Shown here piece by piece: positions 44,596-56,838 of a stretch of 64,000 nt of DNA. Source of the DNA: Gadus chalcogrammus (Eukaryota; Chordata; Actinopteri; Gadiformes; Gadidae); NCBI RefSeq assembly GCF_026213295.1, contig NC_079423.1, positions 20,476,795-20,540,794 on the forward strand. Reading direction: 5' to 3'. Position numbers and translations under genes: made by a program. Under the pieces are notes generated by a model. That model saw only the letters and a list, made by a program, of their open reading frames with translations. It did no database searches and had not been told where the DNA came from. How positions within the stretch are numbered: position 1 is the first letter of the stretch; each line of letters begins with the position of its first letter.

Positions 44596-45885
44596 TTGGG
44601 ACGGACCAATTTCTCCACTACCAACAGCTTAAAGCCCTAATCAAATGCAAATTAAAATTAACCAACACCCTACAACCTTCCAAAACAAGCGAACAGTTAC
44701 TGGACATACCCAACAACCCCAAAAAACTTATATCAAAACTCTACAGAATCATCGCCTCATCTAACCCCACAATAACGCTTCCGAAAAACAAATGGGAGGG
44801 CGACTTAACTCTGTCTCCCGACCCCGATTTCTGGACCCAAATCTGCAGAAACGTCTTCACTATGACCACCAACACTAACTTACAACTCATACAATATAAA
44901 ACTATCCACAGAACACACATCACTCAGAGTAAAATGTTTAAAATGGGATTATCTGACACAGACACTTGCTCACAGTGCGCTTCGGGGAGCATTGACACCT
45001 ATTTCCATGCAACTTGGCTCTGTCAACCTGTTCACTCTCTCTGGACCACAGTAACTACACACTATCTTCGGTCCTGGACTGCAGAGTCCCACTGTCTCCA
45101 GCACTCTGTCTTTTAGGAGACACCTCAGATTCCCCCTTCCCCTTAAAATACAAAACCCCAGTCCTTGTCTCTCTAGCTATCACCAAGAAAATAGTCTTTC
45201 AAAACTGGAAATCTAAATCATCTTGCCACTTCAACCATTGGACCAACTTAATCACAGAATTCATCCTGACAGAAGAAACTGCTGCATATAAAAAGAACAA
45301 TATCTCCGCCTTTAAAGAAATCTGGAATCCCATCATAACATTTCTACAAATTCAACAGTTAAGGGAAGCCATGTACATTCGAAGCCCCCCCCCCCCCCTC
45401 TTCCCCTCCTAACTCTCTCCAGTTTCCCCCCCCACACACACACGTTCCCTTTCCCCAAACAACACCTTATAGCTACACACTTGCATATACCTACCCTACA
45501 CACATAGCATCATACTCCTCCTTTCACACCACATCTACCAGTCCACATTTCTCCACCATTTGTCTCTGTCTGCCTGTCCGACTGTGCGTCCCTGTGTCTG
45601 TCTGTCAGTATGTATGTTAAAGCTTGTTTCTGTGTTTTTCTTTCTTTGTGTCTGTTATTTTACTTTTTTTGTGTGTATGTCTTGCGCACTTGGGTATATG
45701 GGTTCGGAGCCATTTCAATCTCCTTTTTATCTTCTTTTTCATTATTATCATTATTATCATTATTATTATTATTCTCTCCTATTTCTTACTTTTTAAATCA
45801 AATTTTGTTGAATAAAAATAAAGTTGTCCTCCGAAGAGGGGGGGTGGTGGTGGGATATTATAAAAAAATAAATAAAAAAATAAAT
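44596..45885 (+). mobile_element. L1-type LINE, 5' truncated, 15 bp duplication
   Basis: AAAAGTGGTCGTACA is duplicated exactly at 44581-44595 and 45886-45900. The insert ends in an A-rich AAAATAAATA tail, the mark of target-primed retrotransposition. Coding remains of the RT C-terminus occupy the 5' part; the 3' UTR holds C-runs, an ATT trinucleotide tract (about 45738-45772) and AATAAA near 45813. Confidence 0.9.
44609..45412 (+). pseudogene. L1-type RT C-terminal region
   Basis: A frame open from about 44609 to 45116 encodes FLHYQQLKALIKCKLKL, KWEGDL, DFWTQICRNVF, IQYKTIHRTHITQSKMFKMG and DTCSQCASGSIDTYFHATWL. The C-x2-C-x9-H-like cluster and the Y-K-IHRTH-T---- pattern are typical of the C-terminal Cys-rich end of L1/Tx1-clade ORF2. 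A frame shift near 45080-45110 moves the remainder (ALCLLGD, LVSLAITKKIVFQNWKS) to another frame ending at 45412. Confidence 0.85.
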
Positions 45886-45900
45886 AAAAGTGGTCGTACA

Positions 45901-47460
45901 ATCTAGAAATAATAATCGGCAATACTTAGAAATTAGACATGAGTACGATAAAATATTATTCAAATTTATGAATTCATGTTATCCACAATGACAAATGTCA
46001 TTTAAAATTAAATAAGTAAAATACAATAAAACAGGGTGTGTGTTTGAGCCTGCTCTCGCGTGTGTGTTGGGCCACAGAGGCAGGGGAGAATCCTCTCCTA
46101 CTTAGTGTGATGGAATACACGAAGGGGTACCAAAAGCTTACTTCAGACAAAACATGCAAACAATAGGTAGAATATAATAAGATTAGATCGCCCAATTTAA
46201 ATAGTGAGTATAGGACAATCGGGTGGAATTATAAAGGGAATTATGATTATGAGTAACGGTTAACACAGAAGTGAATCGCCTAATATTGAAAATGCAAGTT
46301 TTAATATTGTGATTTGTTTTATTTTCACATCTCCTTAGTTAAGGACAATAGGTGGATTAACGCTACATCTGCTGGGAAGGGATCCTACATGCTAGGTCTC
46401 AATTTACATTCAGAAGTGGTGGGTTTACCTTTCAAATGCCACGACTGCTGCTGCAACACTTTTATAGAATATTAACATTTGATAATATGATACTTTTAAC
46501 TCTGATGAATTACCTTTAGATTCACCCCATCATATACCCCCCACACACACAGAGTCAAATTTTAGTTGTTGTTGTTGTAGCTGCTCTGGTGTGTCCATTA
46601 CGCACTGCCTTGGCTGCATGGGCACTTGTGATTGAAGACTCTGTCTCCATCCCTCCACTTTGCGGTCAAAACCACCTTATGGGTGGGGATTGATTGTATC
46701 CCAGGCACGGCATCCTGCACTAAGCCAGTATGGAAGGCTGGTTAGCCAACGACGGGTAAGATCCCACCTTGAAGCCCGGGACAACCTAAAACAGGCACAG
46801 TCACGATTACTTGGCAGTCACTGTGAGCACTGGCTCACTTGATCATGAAGTGACAAACTGCAACCATCATAGGAAGAGCCGGCTGGTCAAAGGTGGAGGG
46901 GGAACAGGAGTCAGATATGGCAGCCCCAGCAGCAGAGGTGGTGGTATTGGGACAGGGCATGTTGCGTTTTATTTGACAGTTGAGGTGCGAAGGCCTGCTG
47001 ACGCATGAAATCTTTTCGGTTTAATGCATGACTTGGTAACGGCGTGGTTTCAAGGCGGCTGATGGTAAAACCCACAAATATCAAGCTTTGGTTTTGGATA
47101 TACTGGCTTTGATTTCCCTTCCCAATAGATTGGTTTTAGTTTACGGATGGTTAAGGTTAGGAGTTCCAACGTTGGTTCCACCAACGGCATTGTTAGGTTT
47201 GCTTATCATTTAAGTGCGCATGGATTTGACCATTGCGCAAGGGGGGAGGTGTTGAGGAGTGTTGAGGGGAATTAGAAAACAAGGTTTTTTCTTCACCATA
47301 ATTGCAAACAATAATTGATAACCAACAAAATGAGTATGAATTATGTGCAAAAAACAATGTAAGAAAAACAATCACTACTACATTGGGACACATTCCCACA
47401 CCTGAAGGACCATTTTGATATTTGGTCATGAACTATGTTGACATGTTGTGCATGTTAGTT
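45901..47460. other. Gene-free stretch, probably decayed retroviral interior
   Basis: No protein family seen. GGTTAGCCAACGACGGGTAA at 46740 followed by CCCGGGAC and TGAGCACTGGCTCA looks like a conserved repeat but I cannot name it. Confidence 0.35.
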
Positions 47461-47463
47461 ATC

Positions 47464-47643
47464 CTTGACAGGTAAGCCGATGGGTAGAAGCAGTCCCATC
47501 GAAAGACCAAAGTGCAGCTACAGTAATCAAGTTTCTGACTGGAAAAGTCATGCCAAGGTTTGAAATTCAATCAGAGATAAGTTCAGACAATGGGCCAGCG
47601 TATATTCAGCAAACACTTATTCAAGCATTAAATAGAATTGGTT
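47464..47643 (+). pseudogene. Retroviral integrase core fragment
   Basis: The frame reads RWVEAVPSKDQSAATVIKFL, TGKVMPRF, then EISSDNGPAYIQQ, ending at TAG 47641-47643. SSDNGPAY carries the second catalytic Asp of retroviral integrase. Only about 55 residues remain; a CA microsatellite follows at once. It is on the same strand as the LTR at 41177 and may be part of that provirus. The gamma/epsilon style matches the pol fragment at 35245. Confidence 0.8.
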
Positions 47644-47655
47644 AGATGCAATTAT

Positions 47656-47784
<129 letters not shown>

Positions 47785-47799
47785 CTATACACACATAAA

Positions 47800-47900
47800 A
47801 CATTTAAGAAGGAATGCAACTGAGGCATTATCAATTATAATACAAACAGATTTAAAACACATACAAATTTCGGGTCCAATGTTTCCAGAAGCAAGGTGAG
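47800..47900 (+). pseudogene. Short open frame after the microsatellite
   Basis: A frame reading RRNATEALSIIIQTDLKHIQ then SGPMFPEAR runs up to AAGGTGAGT, which resembles a splice donor. Its position suggests a retroviral piece, but the family is not established. Confidence 0.35.
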
Positions 47901-47986
47901 TACCTTATATCTCTCTGAGAGATATCAATTAGACATCAATCAATATCTATAGCAATACTGAGTTATCATATACAAGCTAATAGAAT

Positions 47987-48240
47987 GACACGGCTAACTT
48001 TGCACGTAATGCTTACGGTTAGATTCATGCTTTCACTTACATTTCAAGGGCCCCATAAGGGACTTCCATGAGAACAATTAAAAATAGAATCAACGGAAAT
48101 ATGTTTTTGAACAACTAACTGCGGTACACGAGTTTGTATTTCTACAATAGAAACGCAGAGTTCCAGAGCCAGATGCAGGCACACCCGGAACCTACAAACT
48201 ACCTCCGCCAAGCAAGGAGTAACAGCCACATGATGCAATC
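47987..48240 (-). repeat. Dispersed repeat with conserved open frame, copy 2
   Basis: Reverse complement of 3790-4030. The minus frame again carries VEIQTRVPQLVVQKHIS and SIFNCSHGSPLWG. It is inverted relative to the adjacent integrase fragment, so either an inversion or an independent insertion occurred. Confidence 0.65.
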
Positions 48241-48439
48241 AAATAGTGGCAGGGGTTTGAATGAATTCTGTTTTTGTGTTCAACCATTCACAAAAATATT
48301 GATTGTATAATTTATATAAAATCAGCAACGTTTTGTCAAATTTACCATGGCTACAGCAGAAGGACTATCAGAACAATTAGATGCCACCTCCCGAATGATC
48401 TATCAAATTAAGCTAGTCTTGGTTATGCATTGGCAGAAC

Positions 48440-48870
48440 GAGAAATAATGTTCTCGTTCTTTTACTAGTTTGTTACTCTGACCGTTCTGTTTGACATTGT
48501 GGAAAGGGTGTGGAAAGGGTGAATGATTCAGAGCATGATGCATTTTAAATGGCATCACTTTTGGTCTTCAGTCTTTTCTTAAAACAATTGTAACTGAAAA
48601 TAAACATAGGTAAATTACAACCAATAACTTCAGTCATTGAGGGAAAAAATTGGCCCAGGTCTTTTTATTTACTTGTACGAATCAAGAGTAGGCCTGATTT
48701 GACTAATGGGCTTTGCATCCTTTCCTTCTGCCCTTGTAGTCCATTTCAAAGACATGCTGCCCACCAGCTTTCAAATTACAGTGATGCCACTGGTGGCTTT
48801 GTATCAATTTTATTCACATAACTATCCCTCCCTACTATTTTTTAGTTCACCAAAACAACCTGAAACAACT
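48440..48870 (+). repeat. Dispersed repeat, copy 2 (pairs with 37550-37975)
   Basis: Same orientation as copy 1. It has a small direct duplication, GGAAAGGGTGTGGAAAGGGT, at about 48501-48520. Confidence 0.85.
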
Positions 48871-48888
48871 TCAGTCTCACATTCTTAT

Positions 48889-48975
48889 GCCACCATACAC
48901 CAACAGTGCAAGCAGGCCAATTGCAACCAAGCGCGCAGTCCTTCCTCCCTCACAAAACCACCAGCCGCCACTGAT
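48889..48975 (+). repeat. Short repeat, copy 1 (pairs with 51996-52090)
   Basis: GCCACCATAC, TGCAAGCAGGCCAAT, GCAACCAAGC and CAGTCCTTCCTCCCTCAC and CCACCAGCCGCCACTGA are shared with 51996-52090, nearly identical. Confidence 0.85.
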
Positions 48976-49319
48976 TGTAGCCTGTATTGTACTGAAGGCC
49001 TATCTGGTGTAATAAGTGTAAATGTATCATACCTATTAATAATAATACATAAAACTAATTCTGTGTGTGTGTGTTGGATATGATGGAGCCTTGTTTCATC
49101 CTGCAAACTGGGGGGTATACCAGGAACCTCGCTGAACATACCCAGGCTTTCTTGGGAAAACCTGGCTCGACAAAGCCGCAACTCGCAATCAGAGTTAAAT
49201 GGTACCACGACGCTCACTTTAGATTCAATTCGTTGAAACAGGTTTTCCGCTTTAGGTTAAAAGGGGCGTTCCTTGCGTCATTTGACTCACCCTTATGCAA
49301 ATTAAATCACGCGAGAGCG

Positions 49320-49466
49320 GTGTATTTCATCCAAGGCGAGCAGTATATTATTATGAACTCCTACGAGGAATTCAAAGTTCAAATCACAGCCAAGGGGAAC
49401 ACGGTTGCCCATAATATGGCTAGGGTGGCGTGCTGGCAAAAAATAGCCGACCGTGTTAATTCTTAA
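49320..49466 (+). pseudogene. Myb/SANT-like DNA-binding fragment of a Harbinger element
   Basis: The frame reads EQYIIMNSYEEFKVQITAKG then NTVAHNMARVACWQKIADRV and a stop at 49464-49466. The pattern YEE-K--I--KGNTVA-N-AR---WQKIADR-N is that of the Myb/SANT-like protein encoded next to Harbinger transposases. Only the N-terminal half of the domain remains, possibly exon 1. Confidence 0.6.
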
Positions 49467-49836
49467 GTGAAAAGATTCTGCATATTGTCTCCATATTGTT
49501 GATACATAAATATTATGTATCATCATCCCTTTTACCCCCATATATGTGGGGCCCCATGTTTGCTCCTACGAACATGGGGCCAAGTTGAAAATAAATCAAA
49601 AAATATTATTGAATGTGGTAAGTTGTAAGCATCCATTTGAATAATTTCAGGTGAATCTAGCCTATGATTTGGTTTTCCGACTATGGAGGTGATTTTTCTT
49701 AACAATTCTCACAGCTATAATATGATTTGTAGAATAAGAAATGCCTAGGCCTAATTGTGTCACTGACATAGCGGCTACATAAGGGATAAGGGACAAAACG
49801 GCACTTGACCATATGGTTAATGTACGTTGAACGTAC

Positions 49837-50484
49837 TGTCACGCCAAATTTGTACCGGGTGCCAAATTTGTACCGGGCACGTCATCCATACGTAATCCAT
49901 TCCAAACCTGCCTGGCAACAGATGATCGCGTCGTCCGTTGCCTGGCAACGGACGATCGCGTCGAATGACGTGAAAGGTTCACAAACATTCGCAAACCTTC
50001 AAGCTCGTTCATTCGCACTTGTTCATTGACCGTGACAAGACCGATAACATTGACCGTGACAAGACAGATAACACTTACACTTACAAATTACATTTATTAG
50101 CGTTACATTTGATTAAACAATTAAATACAATACAAATATAAAGTAAAAACAAGTGTTATCTTGCGATCCGTTTTTTCTGTATTATGTTATTTCGTCTTTG
50201 GCAACATGAGCGCAAATGTTTTTTGAAACCCGCTTTAAACACTCAGTTTACTAGCTAAATTTGATTAAACAATTGAATACAAATATAAAGTAAAAACAAG
50301 TGTTATCTAGCGATCCGTTATCTGTATTATGTTATTTCGTCTTTGGCAACATGAGCGCAAATGTTTTTTGAAACCTGCCCGGCAACGGACAACCCTTACG
50401 TAATCAGCTGTCCGTTGCCTGGCAACGGACAGCTGATGACGTGCCCGGTACAAATTTGGCACCCGGTACAAATTAGGCGTGACA
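49837..50484. mobile_element. 648 bp TIR element with doubled motif ends
   Basis: The ~50 bp termini are nearly perfect inverse copies: TGTCACGCCAAATTTGTACC, then the motif repeated (GCCAAATTTGTACCGGGCAC) and GTCATC. Inside the ends, CCGTTGCCTGGCAACGGAC palindromes occur on both sides (about 49937 and 50412). No clear flanking duplication, no coding region. Confidence 0.85.
50107..50380 (+). repeat. Direct 121 bp repeat inside the 648 bp element
   Basis: ATTTGATTAAACAATT, TACAAATATAAAGTAAAAAC and GGCAACATGAGCGCAAATG occur at 50107 and again at 50259, offset 152, over 90% identical. Confidence 0.9.
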
Positions 50485-50507
50485 CCACCTTTGAACTTCA
50501 AACACTA

Positions 50508-51327
50508 GCCGCGTTTACATGGCACATCTGATCCGCATAGATTTCTATGCGGAATAGATTTGTTCCTAAAATGTGATCCCCTACTGTATACATGACGTAA
50601 CAAAAGTGTCTGTTATGTCTCTCGCGCACACCTGACACATCTCTGGACCGGCGGCGACATAATGGACGTCTTATCACTATTTGCCATTGTGAATTTGATT
50701 TTAATGAAAGCACAGCAGGAGGGAGCTTTTCTCTGCCTGCTCCTTCAATTAAGAAGGAGGACAGCACAGCTACATCCGATCCTTATATTTACCCCCACCT
50801 CCGCCGCAAACAAGAGGAATTTGAATGCGAGTCCGCAGCCAAGACTGGTTGGAGAGAGTGGTCTCTCTAAGTTAAGAGGTATTTTAACGTTCAGCCTGCA
50901 AAAGTACTAGTAGTAGCCTACTCATTTACACTTATCTCGGACGCGCGCGGACACTACGATGCGCGAACACGTCATTAATAAACACCCATGTCCCGTCAAT
51001 TAGCAATCGGACACCCTTACCAGACTACTTACAAACAAACGTGAATCGACGTGAATCAGGCAATAAATCCACTTTCCTTGACAGCGGTCAAGTTCGGTGT
51101 GCATAAAAGTACCAACGGAGCTCAGTGGACCAATTGCGAACGACTGCAGCTGCTCTAAGTTAAACCCCAATCTGTTCGGAATAAGTGTATACATGTCGAT
51201 TTAAACGGACTAAACCACCTCTTCTATTCGGCATAGAATTCTATGCCGAACAGATCATTGTATTCCGAATGAGGCGTATATATGATAATTTTCTATTCCG
51301 CATAGAATGTGTCCATGTAAACGCGGC
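50508..51327 (+). mobile_element. TIR element with GCCGCGTTTACATGG ends, copy 1
   Basis: Ends GCCGCGTTTACATGG and CCATGTAAACGCGGC are exact inverse copies with TA outside both. Subterminal palindromes such as CCGCATAGATTTCTATGCGG add secondary structure. A short frame starting MDVLSLFAIVNLILMKAQQE at 50662 looks like a Harbinger-type N-terminus. The second copy, in opposite orientation, lies at 55377-56281. Confidence 0.85.
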
Positions 51328-51329
51328 TA

Positions 51330-51995
51330 GAAAGTGCACGGCTTCTTTGTGTAGCATTGACTACATACGGTCCAACAAGGAAGATCAAATAACGAATACC
51401 CTCTGAGAATCAGTATCTCTCATAAAGAATATCGTCAGACAATGCCAAGGGATCGGTTCTGTCCAGAAGAACCCTCTGTCTCCTGAGAGACGCCTGTACG
51501 ATACGTGCGCCGAGGTCCAGAGGAACACCCACAAATGGTGACGCCATTATCGGAGGAGGGGCTAGGAAGCTGTGCACGCCGATATAAGTAGCCGATCTCT
51601 GGGTAGACTAAGCTGAAAAGCTGCTCCCGACCAGGTTTGGTTGCGAGCGTAAGTCACCATGATGATACAGCGCAATTAAAGAGATCGACTTTCGTGGTAC
51701 AGCTAACCCAGGCTTTCAGCTCAACATACCTCGCTAACCCTCTAATCGAGCTTCGTAGTACAGGCCCCTGGTTTAGTCTCCTCTAAAACCACGTCAGTTT
51801 CGAGATTAGACTAACACGCACAAAATACGCCCTCTAGTGTCTGATGTGAATTTCTCTGAAGACACAGCAATTGAGATCAAGGTAAAACACAGCTGCAGGT
51901 TAAACCACAAGTACATATGACACAGCAATGGAGCTTAAGACGTCACGTGACTTCTTGAGCTTAAAACCGTGTTGAACTCTAAAAAGTGGCTACGT
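51330..51995. other. Remainder of the Harbinger element and gene-free sequence
   Basis: Contains a TATAAGTAG word near 51583 that could be promoter-like; no coding match. Confidence 0.35.
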
Positions 51996-52090
51996 GCCAC
52001 CATACGCAACTAACAATGCAAGCAGGCCAATGGCAACCAAGCACGCAGTCCTTCCTCCCTCACTTTAAAAACCACCAGCCGCCACTGACA
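51996..52090 (+). repeat. Short repeat, copy 2 (pairs with 48889-48975)
   Basis: See the copy at 48889; differs by a few bases and a short T/A insertion after CTCCCTCAC. Confidence 0.85.
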
Positions 52091-52241
52091 CACACACACA
52101 CACTACACTACATGGCTGTTTCTACAGCCCTGCCCCTAACATACTTGTCAGCATGTGATCTGTCATGGCTTGCAAGTGCCCAGAGATGCTCAACCAATCA
52201 ATCACATGATTCTGCAGGCAGAAACCTGAAATGCAGCTGCT

Positions 52242-52361
<120 letters not shown>

Positions 52362-52659
52362 TTACGGCCACTGTTTGTTTGTTGCTGCCTTCTTGTTTCC
52401 CCTCTGTTATGTGCAGGTGCGAGTCATTAACAACTCATCATCATCCCGCCTCTACCAACCAGTTTCCACCAATCACCTCATCAGTTTCCAGCCAGGGGAG
52501 GCCTGCCACACACATAAAAGCCTTACTCTCTCTCCTTTTTGTCCTGTTTGTGGTTCATGGACTGGTTTTGCTGTGGCATGGTTAGAGCATTTGATTATAT
52601 ACATATCTAAGAGATATACATATATTGTCCTAGTTTTCCTTTCTCCCCCTGCTTGCGCC

Positions 52660-53110
52660 AATTGTGACCCCCTTTGTTAGTTCCCCCATGTTTTTTTGTG
52701 GTTACCTTGCGGCCTTGGGACAGGTAAGACAGAGGCCTCTATACGTTTACATGTAGTGCTCTTCTTTGTTAGTAACACTAGGCTAGGAGTGTTGCTACCC
52801 GCTGTACTTTTGGCTTAGTTAGGTCAGCGGACGTGTGGTCCGCTGTATTGGCTGTTAGCTTAGCTTGTTTTGTCGGGTTATTTTCTTTGGCAACACTCAA
52901 GTCCCAAGGCCCGCTGGTTTTGTCGTATGTTAATGTTGTGCTAGAAGAGTTCATCAAGGAACCTTCCATTATTGTTTTTGACCTCTGCAGGAAGGCAGAC
53001 TTGTTGGAAATTGCAGAGCATTTTGGTGTGGTGGTGTCGAGGTCTCTCACAAAAAAAGAGATCAAGGCAGCGGTGTGGGAGAGGCTGATAACAATCAAGG
53101 TCTTTCGACC
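52660..53110 (+). pseudogene. Retroelement 5' region with SAP-like gag fragment
   Basis: From about 52920 the frame reads VVLEEFIKEPSIIVFDLCRK, ADLLEIAEHFGVVVSRSLTK and KEIKAAVWERLI, an alpha-helical pattern like the SAP-type N-terminus of fish Ty3/gypsy gag proteins (recalled). The preceding 250 bp (TTGTGGTTACCTTG, GTCAGCGGACGTG) resembles the LTR or leader of such elements. No capsid or nucleocapsid follows. Confidence 0.5.
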
Positions 53111-53644
53111 TGACACACGCGGGCGCACACACGCACAGACACATATGCATCGCTGCTGCTTTGACAGGTTGGAGATGTGAGCTGAGGATGGGTGATTGGA
53201 GGGGAAAGGAAGCCGGTGGGAAAGCTAATGGGAGGAGGAGCACAGCAGAGGGCTTCTGTCGCTGGGTCGCCGTCTATGACAACAGAATCCAGTGGTGCCC
53301 TGACCCGCGCCACACATCACACAGATCTGCAGGGTTTAAGGATTTGTGCAATAATTCTCCGGCTATGGATTTGTGCAGCAGTCCCTGAATGGAGGGCTGT
53401 GGTAAAGGTAATGGATAGATATATGGATGCTACATCTTTCCATTTAAAATCAATAATACGCATACTTTATTAATGAGAATTATGTACCAAAAGCGCCTGC
53501 CTGATATGAATTAAGAGGTGGAGCGATAGGGCACAGCGCTACACAGGCTCCTGTTGTGCTGGCGGAGTTGCGAAAAAAGCCGTTGTGAACCCAAAAACTC
53601 ACATATCCTCCACCACTGAACCACACTTTGTCTAAAGCAGAGTG

Positions 53645-53651
53645 CTGCTTA
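53645..53651. repeat. 7 bp flanking duplication CTGCTTA, left
   Basis: CTGCTTA stands directly before the giant inverted-repeat unit and again directly after it at 60430-60436. Eight bases match if the terminal G is counted. Confidence 0.7.
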
Positions 53652-53824
53652 CAACCCAGTCGCCAAGAAAAGTTGACGGTGTACGTTTCCATGAACACTG
53701 GATACGTAGCAATTCAACGTAAAATAACGTGTTATATCTATAGTATCCACACGTGCCGCTGTGGATGCGGGTTTCGGGGGTTTGGATTTCACGGGTTCCG
53801 CGGCAAACTAGACTGTTGTTGACC

Positions 53825-53940
53825 GGGGAGGGGGGGAAGACACGTTTGTTGAGGGGGGGGGGGACACGTTTGTAGGGGGGGGGGGGACACGTTAGTTGAG
53901 GGGGGGGGGGACACGTTTGTTGAGGGGAGGGGACACGCTC
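53825..53940. repeat. G-run minisatellite, left arm
   Basis: Four to five units of about 25-30 bp: a run of 8-12 G then ACACGTTTGTTGA. Long G runs in close series are strong G-quadruplex candidates. Confidence 0.9.
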
Positions 53941-54941
53941 GACAACGAGAGTTGGTTTTTATTGAACACTCGACAACAAGAGTTGGTTTTTATTGAACGA
54001 GACTTCAACACGGAACAGCTGCCCGAAACGATGGTCACGTCACTCTCGGTGACGGTGTCGACAACAATGAACACACGAACAATGAACATGTTAATAGAAC
54101 AACACACAACCACATAACATCCCGAACCCATTAACCCCACTTAATCCTAACAACAAAACACGTTAACAAAAGCCCCTTTTGTCAACTGACAACCCCAATT
54201 CCCAGAATCCCCCACGGCTCCGGAACACGGCGTCCACAACCCTGGTCGCCACAATATATAGATATTTTCATTTTACATTCCCCTCTGCCTTGGAGCAAAG
54301 CGTGACCCTGAAAACGTTTTCTTCTGAAATGAATGGGGGAATAGCACCAACAGGGGGCCATACGTTTTCCTAGCATTTGGTGAAATTGTTACGTAGCCTA
54401 TATTAATCTTTATTATCTGAATGGGAAATGCAATATTTTGGGACATACACCATTAAACGTGTTTCTAATGACATTTCTAGCGAGAAATGTACATTTTCCT
54501 TACATAATCTTCAGTCAGTGAATGTGTATGATCTTTATTAATCTTTATTATCTGAATGGGAAATGCAATATTTTAGGACCGATTCACCATTAAACGTGTT
54601 TCTAATAACATTTCTAGCGAGAAATATACTTTTTACTTGCATAATCCTCAGTCAGTGATTGTGTCTGATCTTTAGTTTTATAGTTATTAGGAAGATTTTA
54701 TCGGCTCGCTCGCATGTTTCAACGACGTCAGGTTGTTAGGGACGCTGCTTTCGCTAAACTAGCAGTTCACGTGTTTCCTGCGTTTGTTTTATTAAACCGT
54801 TACTTTATGTAACTTTTAATGATATCATCTTGTTAGAAACACGTATATCTGAGAGCCAACCCAGTCGCCAAAAGCATACGTTGACAGTGTACGTTTTCGT
54901 GAACACTGGATTACGTCGCATTTCAACATAAAATAGCGTGT

Positions 54942-54977
<36 letters not shown>

Positions 54978-55376
54978 GCATATCGCTGCTAAATAAATAA
55001 ATAAATACTAAGGCAGAATAAATTCATTCATTATCATTCAACTTCAACATGTGTTATTACAGTATAGAGAGTTGGAGGGATGACGTATGTTGGCCAACCC
55101 GGAAGTGAGCGTCGCCCTGGGTTCCCTTGACAAAAAGACAACAGATTTTTCCATTGGATTTTGGATTATTGCAGAAAAATAAGCATCTTTGAAGCACCTC
55201 CTCAAAAACTGAAAATAAATAAAAATAACCGTGCTCCAAAGAACGAAATGTATACCAATGCATTCTGAATGGGAGTGTTTCTCCGATTTTTCCATGCTAC
55301 ACAGAACGAAATGTAAACCCATGCAAATAAAGACTTCATGGTCATAATAATTTAAATATCATTATTCTCCTCAGTA

Positions 55377-56281
55377 GCCGCGTTTACATGGACACATCTG
55401 TTCCGCATAGATTTCTATGCGGAACAGAAAATGATCATGTATACGCCTTATTCGGAATACAATTATCTGTTCGGCATAGATTCTATGCCGAATAGAAGAG
55501 GTGGTGTAGTCCGTTTTAATCGCCATGTATACACTTATTCCGAATAGGTTGGAGTTTAACTTAGAGCAGCCGCAGTAGTTCGCAATTGGTCCACTGAGCT
55601 CCGTCTGTACTTTTAAGCACACCGAACTTCACCGCTGTCAAGGAAAGTGGATTTATTGCCTGATTCACGTCTTTGTTATCACTCCGTAAAAGTAGTCCGG
55701 TAAGCGTGTCCGGTTGCTAAGCGACTGGAAATGGGTGTTTATTAATGACGTGTTCGCGTTATCGCGTATCGTAGTGTCCGCGCGCGTCTGAGTTAACTGT
55801 AAATGAGTAGGCTACTACTAGTACTTTTGCAGCAACGTTAAAATACTTCTTAACTTAGAGAGATGGCAGCTGCAGTAGTTCGCAATTGGACCTTCGAGGA
55901 TTCCTGGTCACTAAATTCCCGTAAGACCACTCTCTCCCATCCAGTCCTTGGCTGCGGACTCGCATTCCAAATTCCTCTTGTTTGCGGCGGAGCTTAGGGT
56001 AAATATAAAGATCTGACGAGAAAATTGACGTTGCTGCGCTGTCCTCCTTCTTAATTGAAGGACAGGCAGAGAAAAGCTCTCTCCTGCTGTGCTTTCATTA
56101 AAATCTAATTTAAAATCCCCGATAGTGATAAGACATCCATTATGTCGCCGCCGGTCCAGAGATGTGTCAGGTGTGCGCGAGAGATATAACGGACACTTTT
56201 GTTACTGCCATGTATACAGTACATTCTGAACACATTTTAGGAACAGGTCTATGCCGATCAGATGCGCCATGTAAACGCGGC
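55377..56281 (-). mobile_element. TIR element with GCCGCGTTTACATGG ends, copy 2
   Basis: 905 bp, flanked by TA (55375-55376 and 56282-56283), inverse in orientation to the copy at 50508. It is present only in the left arm; the right arm at about 58378-58384 has the uninterrupted sequence, so the insertion came after the arms formed. Confidence 0.9.
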
Positions 56282-56838
56282 TACTGTGTAGGGTGGTATT
56301 CTATTTTTTTCAACGGGGCTGCATCCAGTCACTTGACCGTCATGGTTGCTATGGTGGTTGCTATCGACCACCCCCTCTAATCCTTACATGGCTCTAAAAA
56401 ACATGCGGAAAAGGAGCTGCCGTCAATTGTGTTGTCTTAAACTGGGGTCCGACGGTTAAAAAATAGACCCGAGGTATCCTTAAAACGCAGCTTGGATGTT
56501 TTTATTTTCTGCAGTTTAGACTTCTTCTATAACCGATTTTTGAAAGCAAAACACCAAGCTCATTGATTTAACGAGGTAGGGTTATTTGAAACAATTTATT
56601 AAATAAATATTTGTGAGAGGTCATTCCTTCTCCTGAGTTTGCTTCCTATTTCTGTCTAGTGTACAACCCTACTGTCCACAAGCATCACCCCCCCCTCCCC
56701 ATATGGATTTGGAGAATTGTTGCCACACCCCAGTGGTGGAGGTATCATATATATGAAAGAGGGCATTCAATTATACTACAATGATCAATTAGGAGGCCGA
56801 AGCCCTAAAGGAAGTGATGAAAAAGGTGACTGGGTCGA

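Larger units (their letters stand above)
49108..51768 (+). mobile_element. PIF/Harbinger element split by two insertions
   Basis: The left end near GGTATACCAGGAACCTCGCTG and the right end GCTTCGTAGTACAGGCCCC (51750-51768), with CAGCTCAACATACCTCGCTAACC inside it, are diverged inverse relatives; GGCCTGTACTACGAAGC is a frequent fish Harbinger end (recalled). A Myb-like frame is present. Two other TIR elements (49837-50484 and 50508-51327) sit inside. Confidence 0.5.
53652..56838 (+). repeat. Left arm of the giant inverted repeat
   Basis: Order: 85 bp terminal motif (53652-53740), G-run minisatellite (53825-53935), LTR-like block (53936-54250), CTCTGCCTTGGAGCAAAGCG block, a 155 bp tandem duplication (about 54395-54665), second copy of the terminal motif (54861-54945), CA run, then the AACGAAATGTA block, the inserted TIR element and the inner part ending GGCCGAAGCCCTAAAGG. 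Confidence 0.85.
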
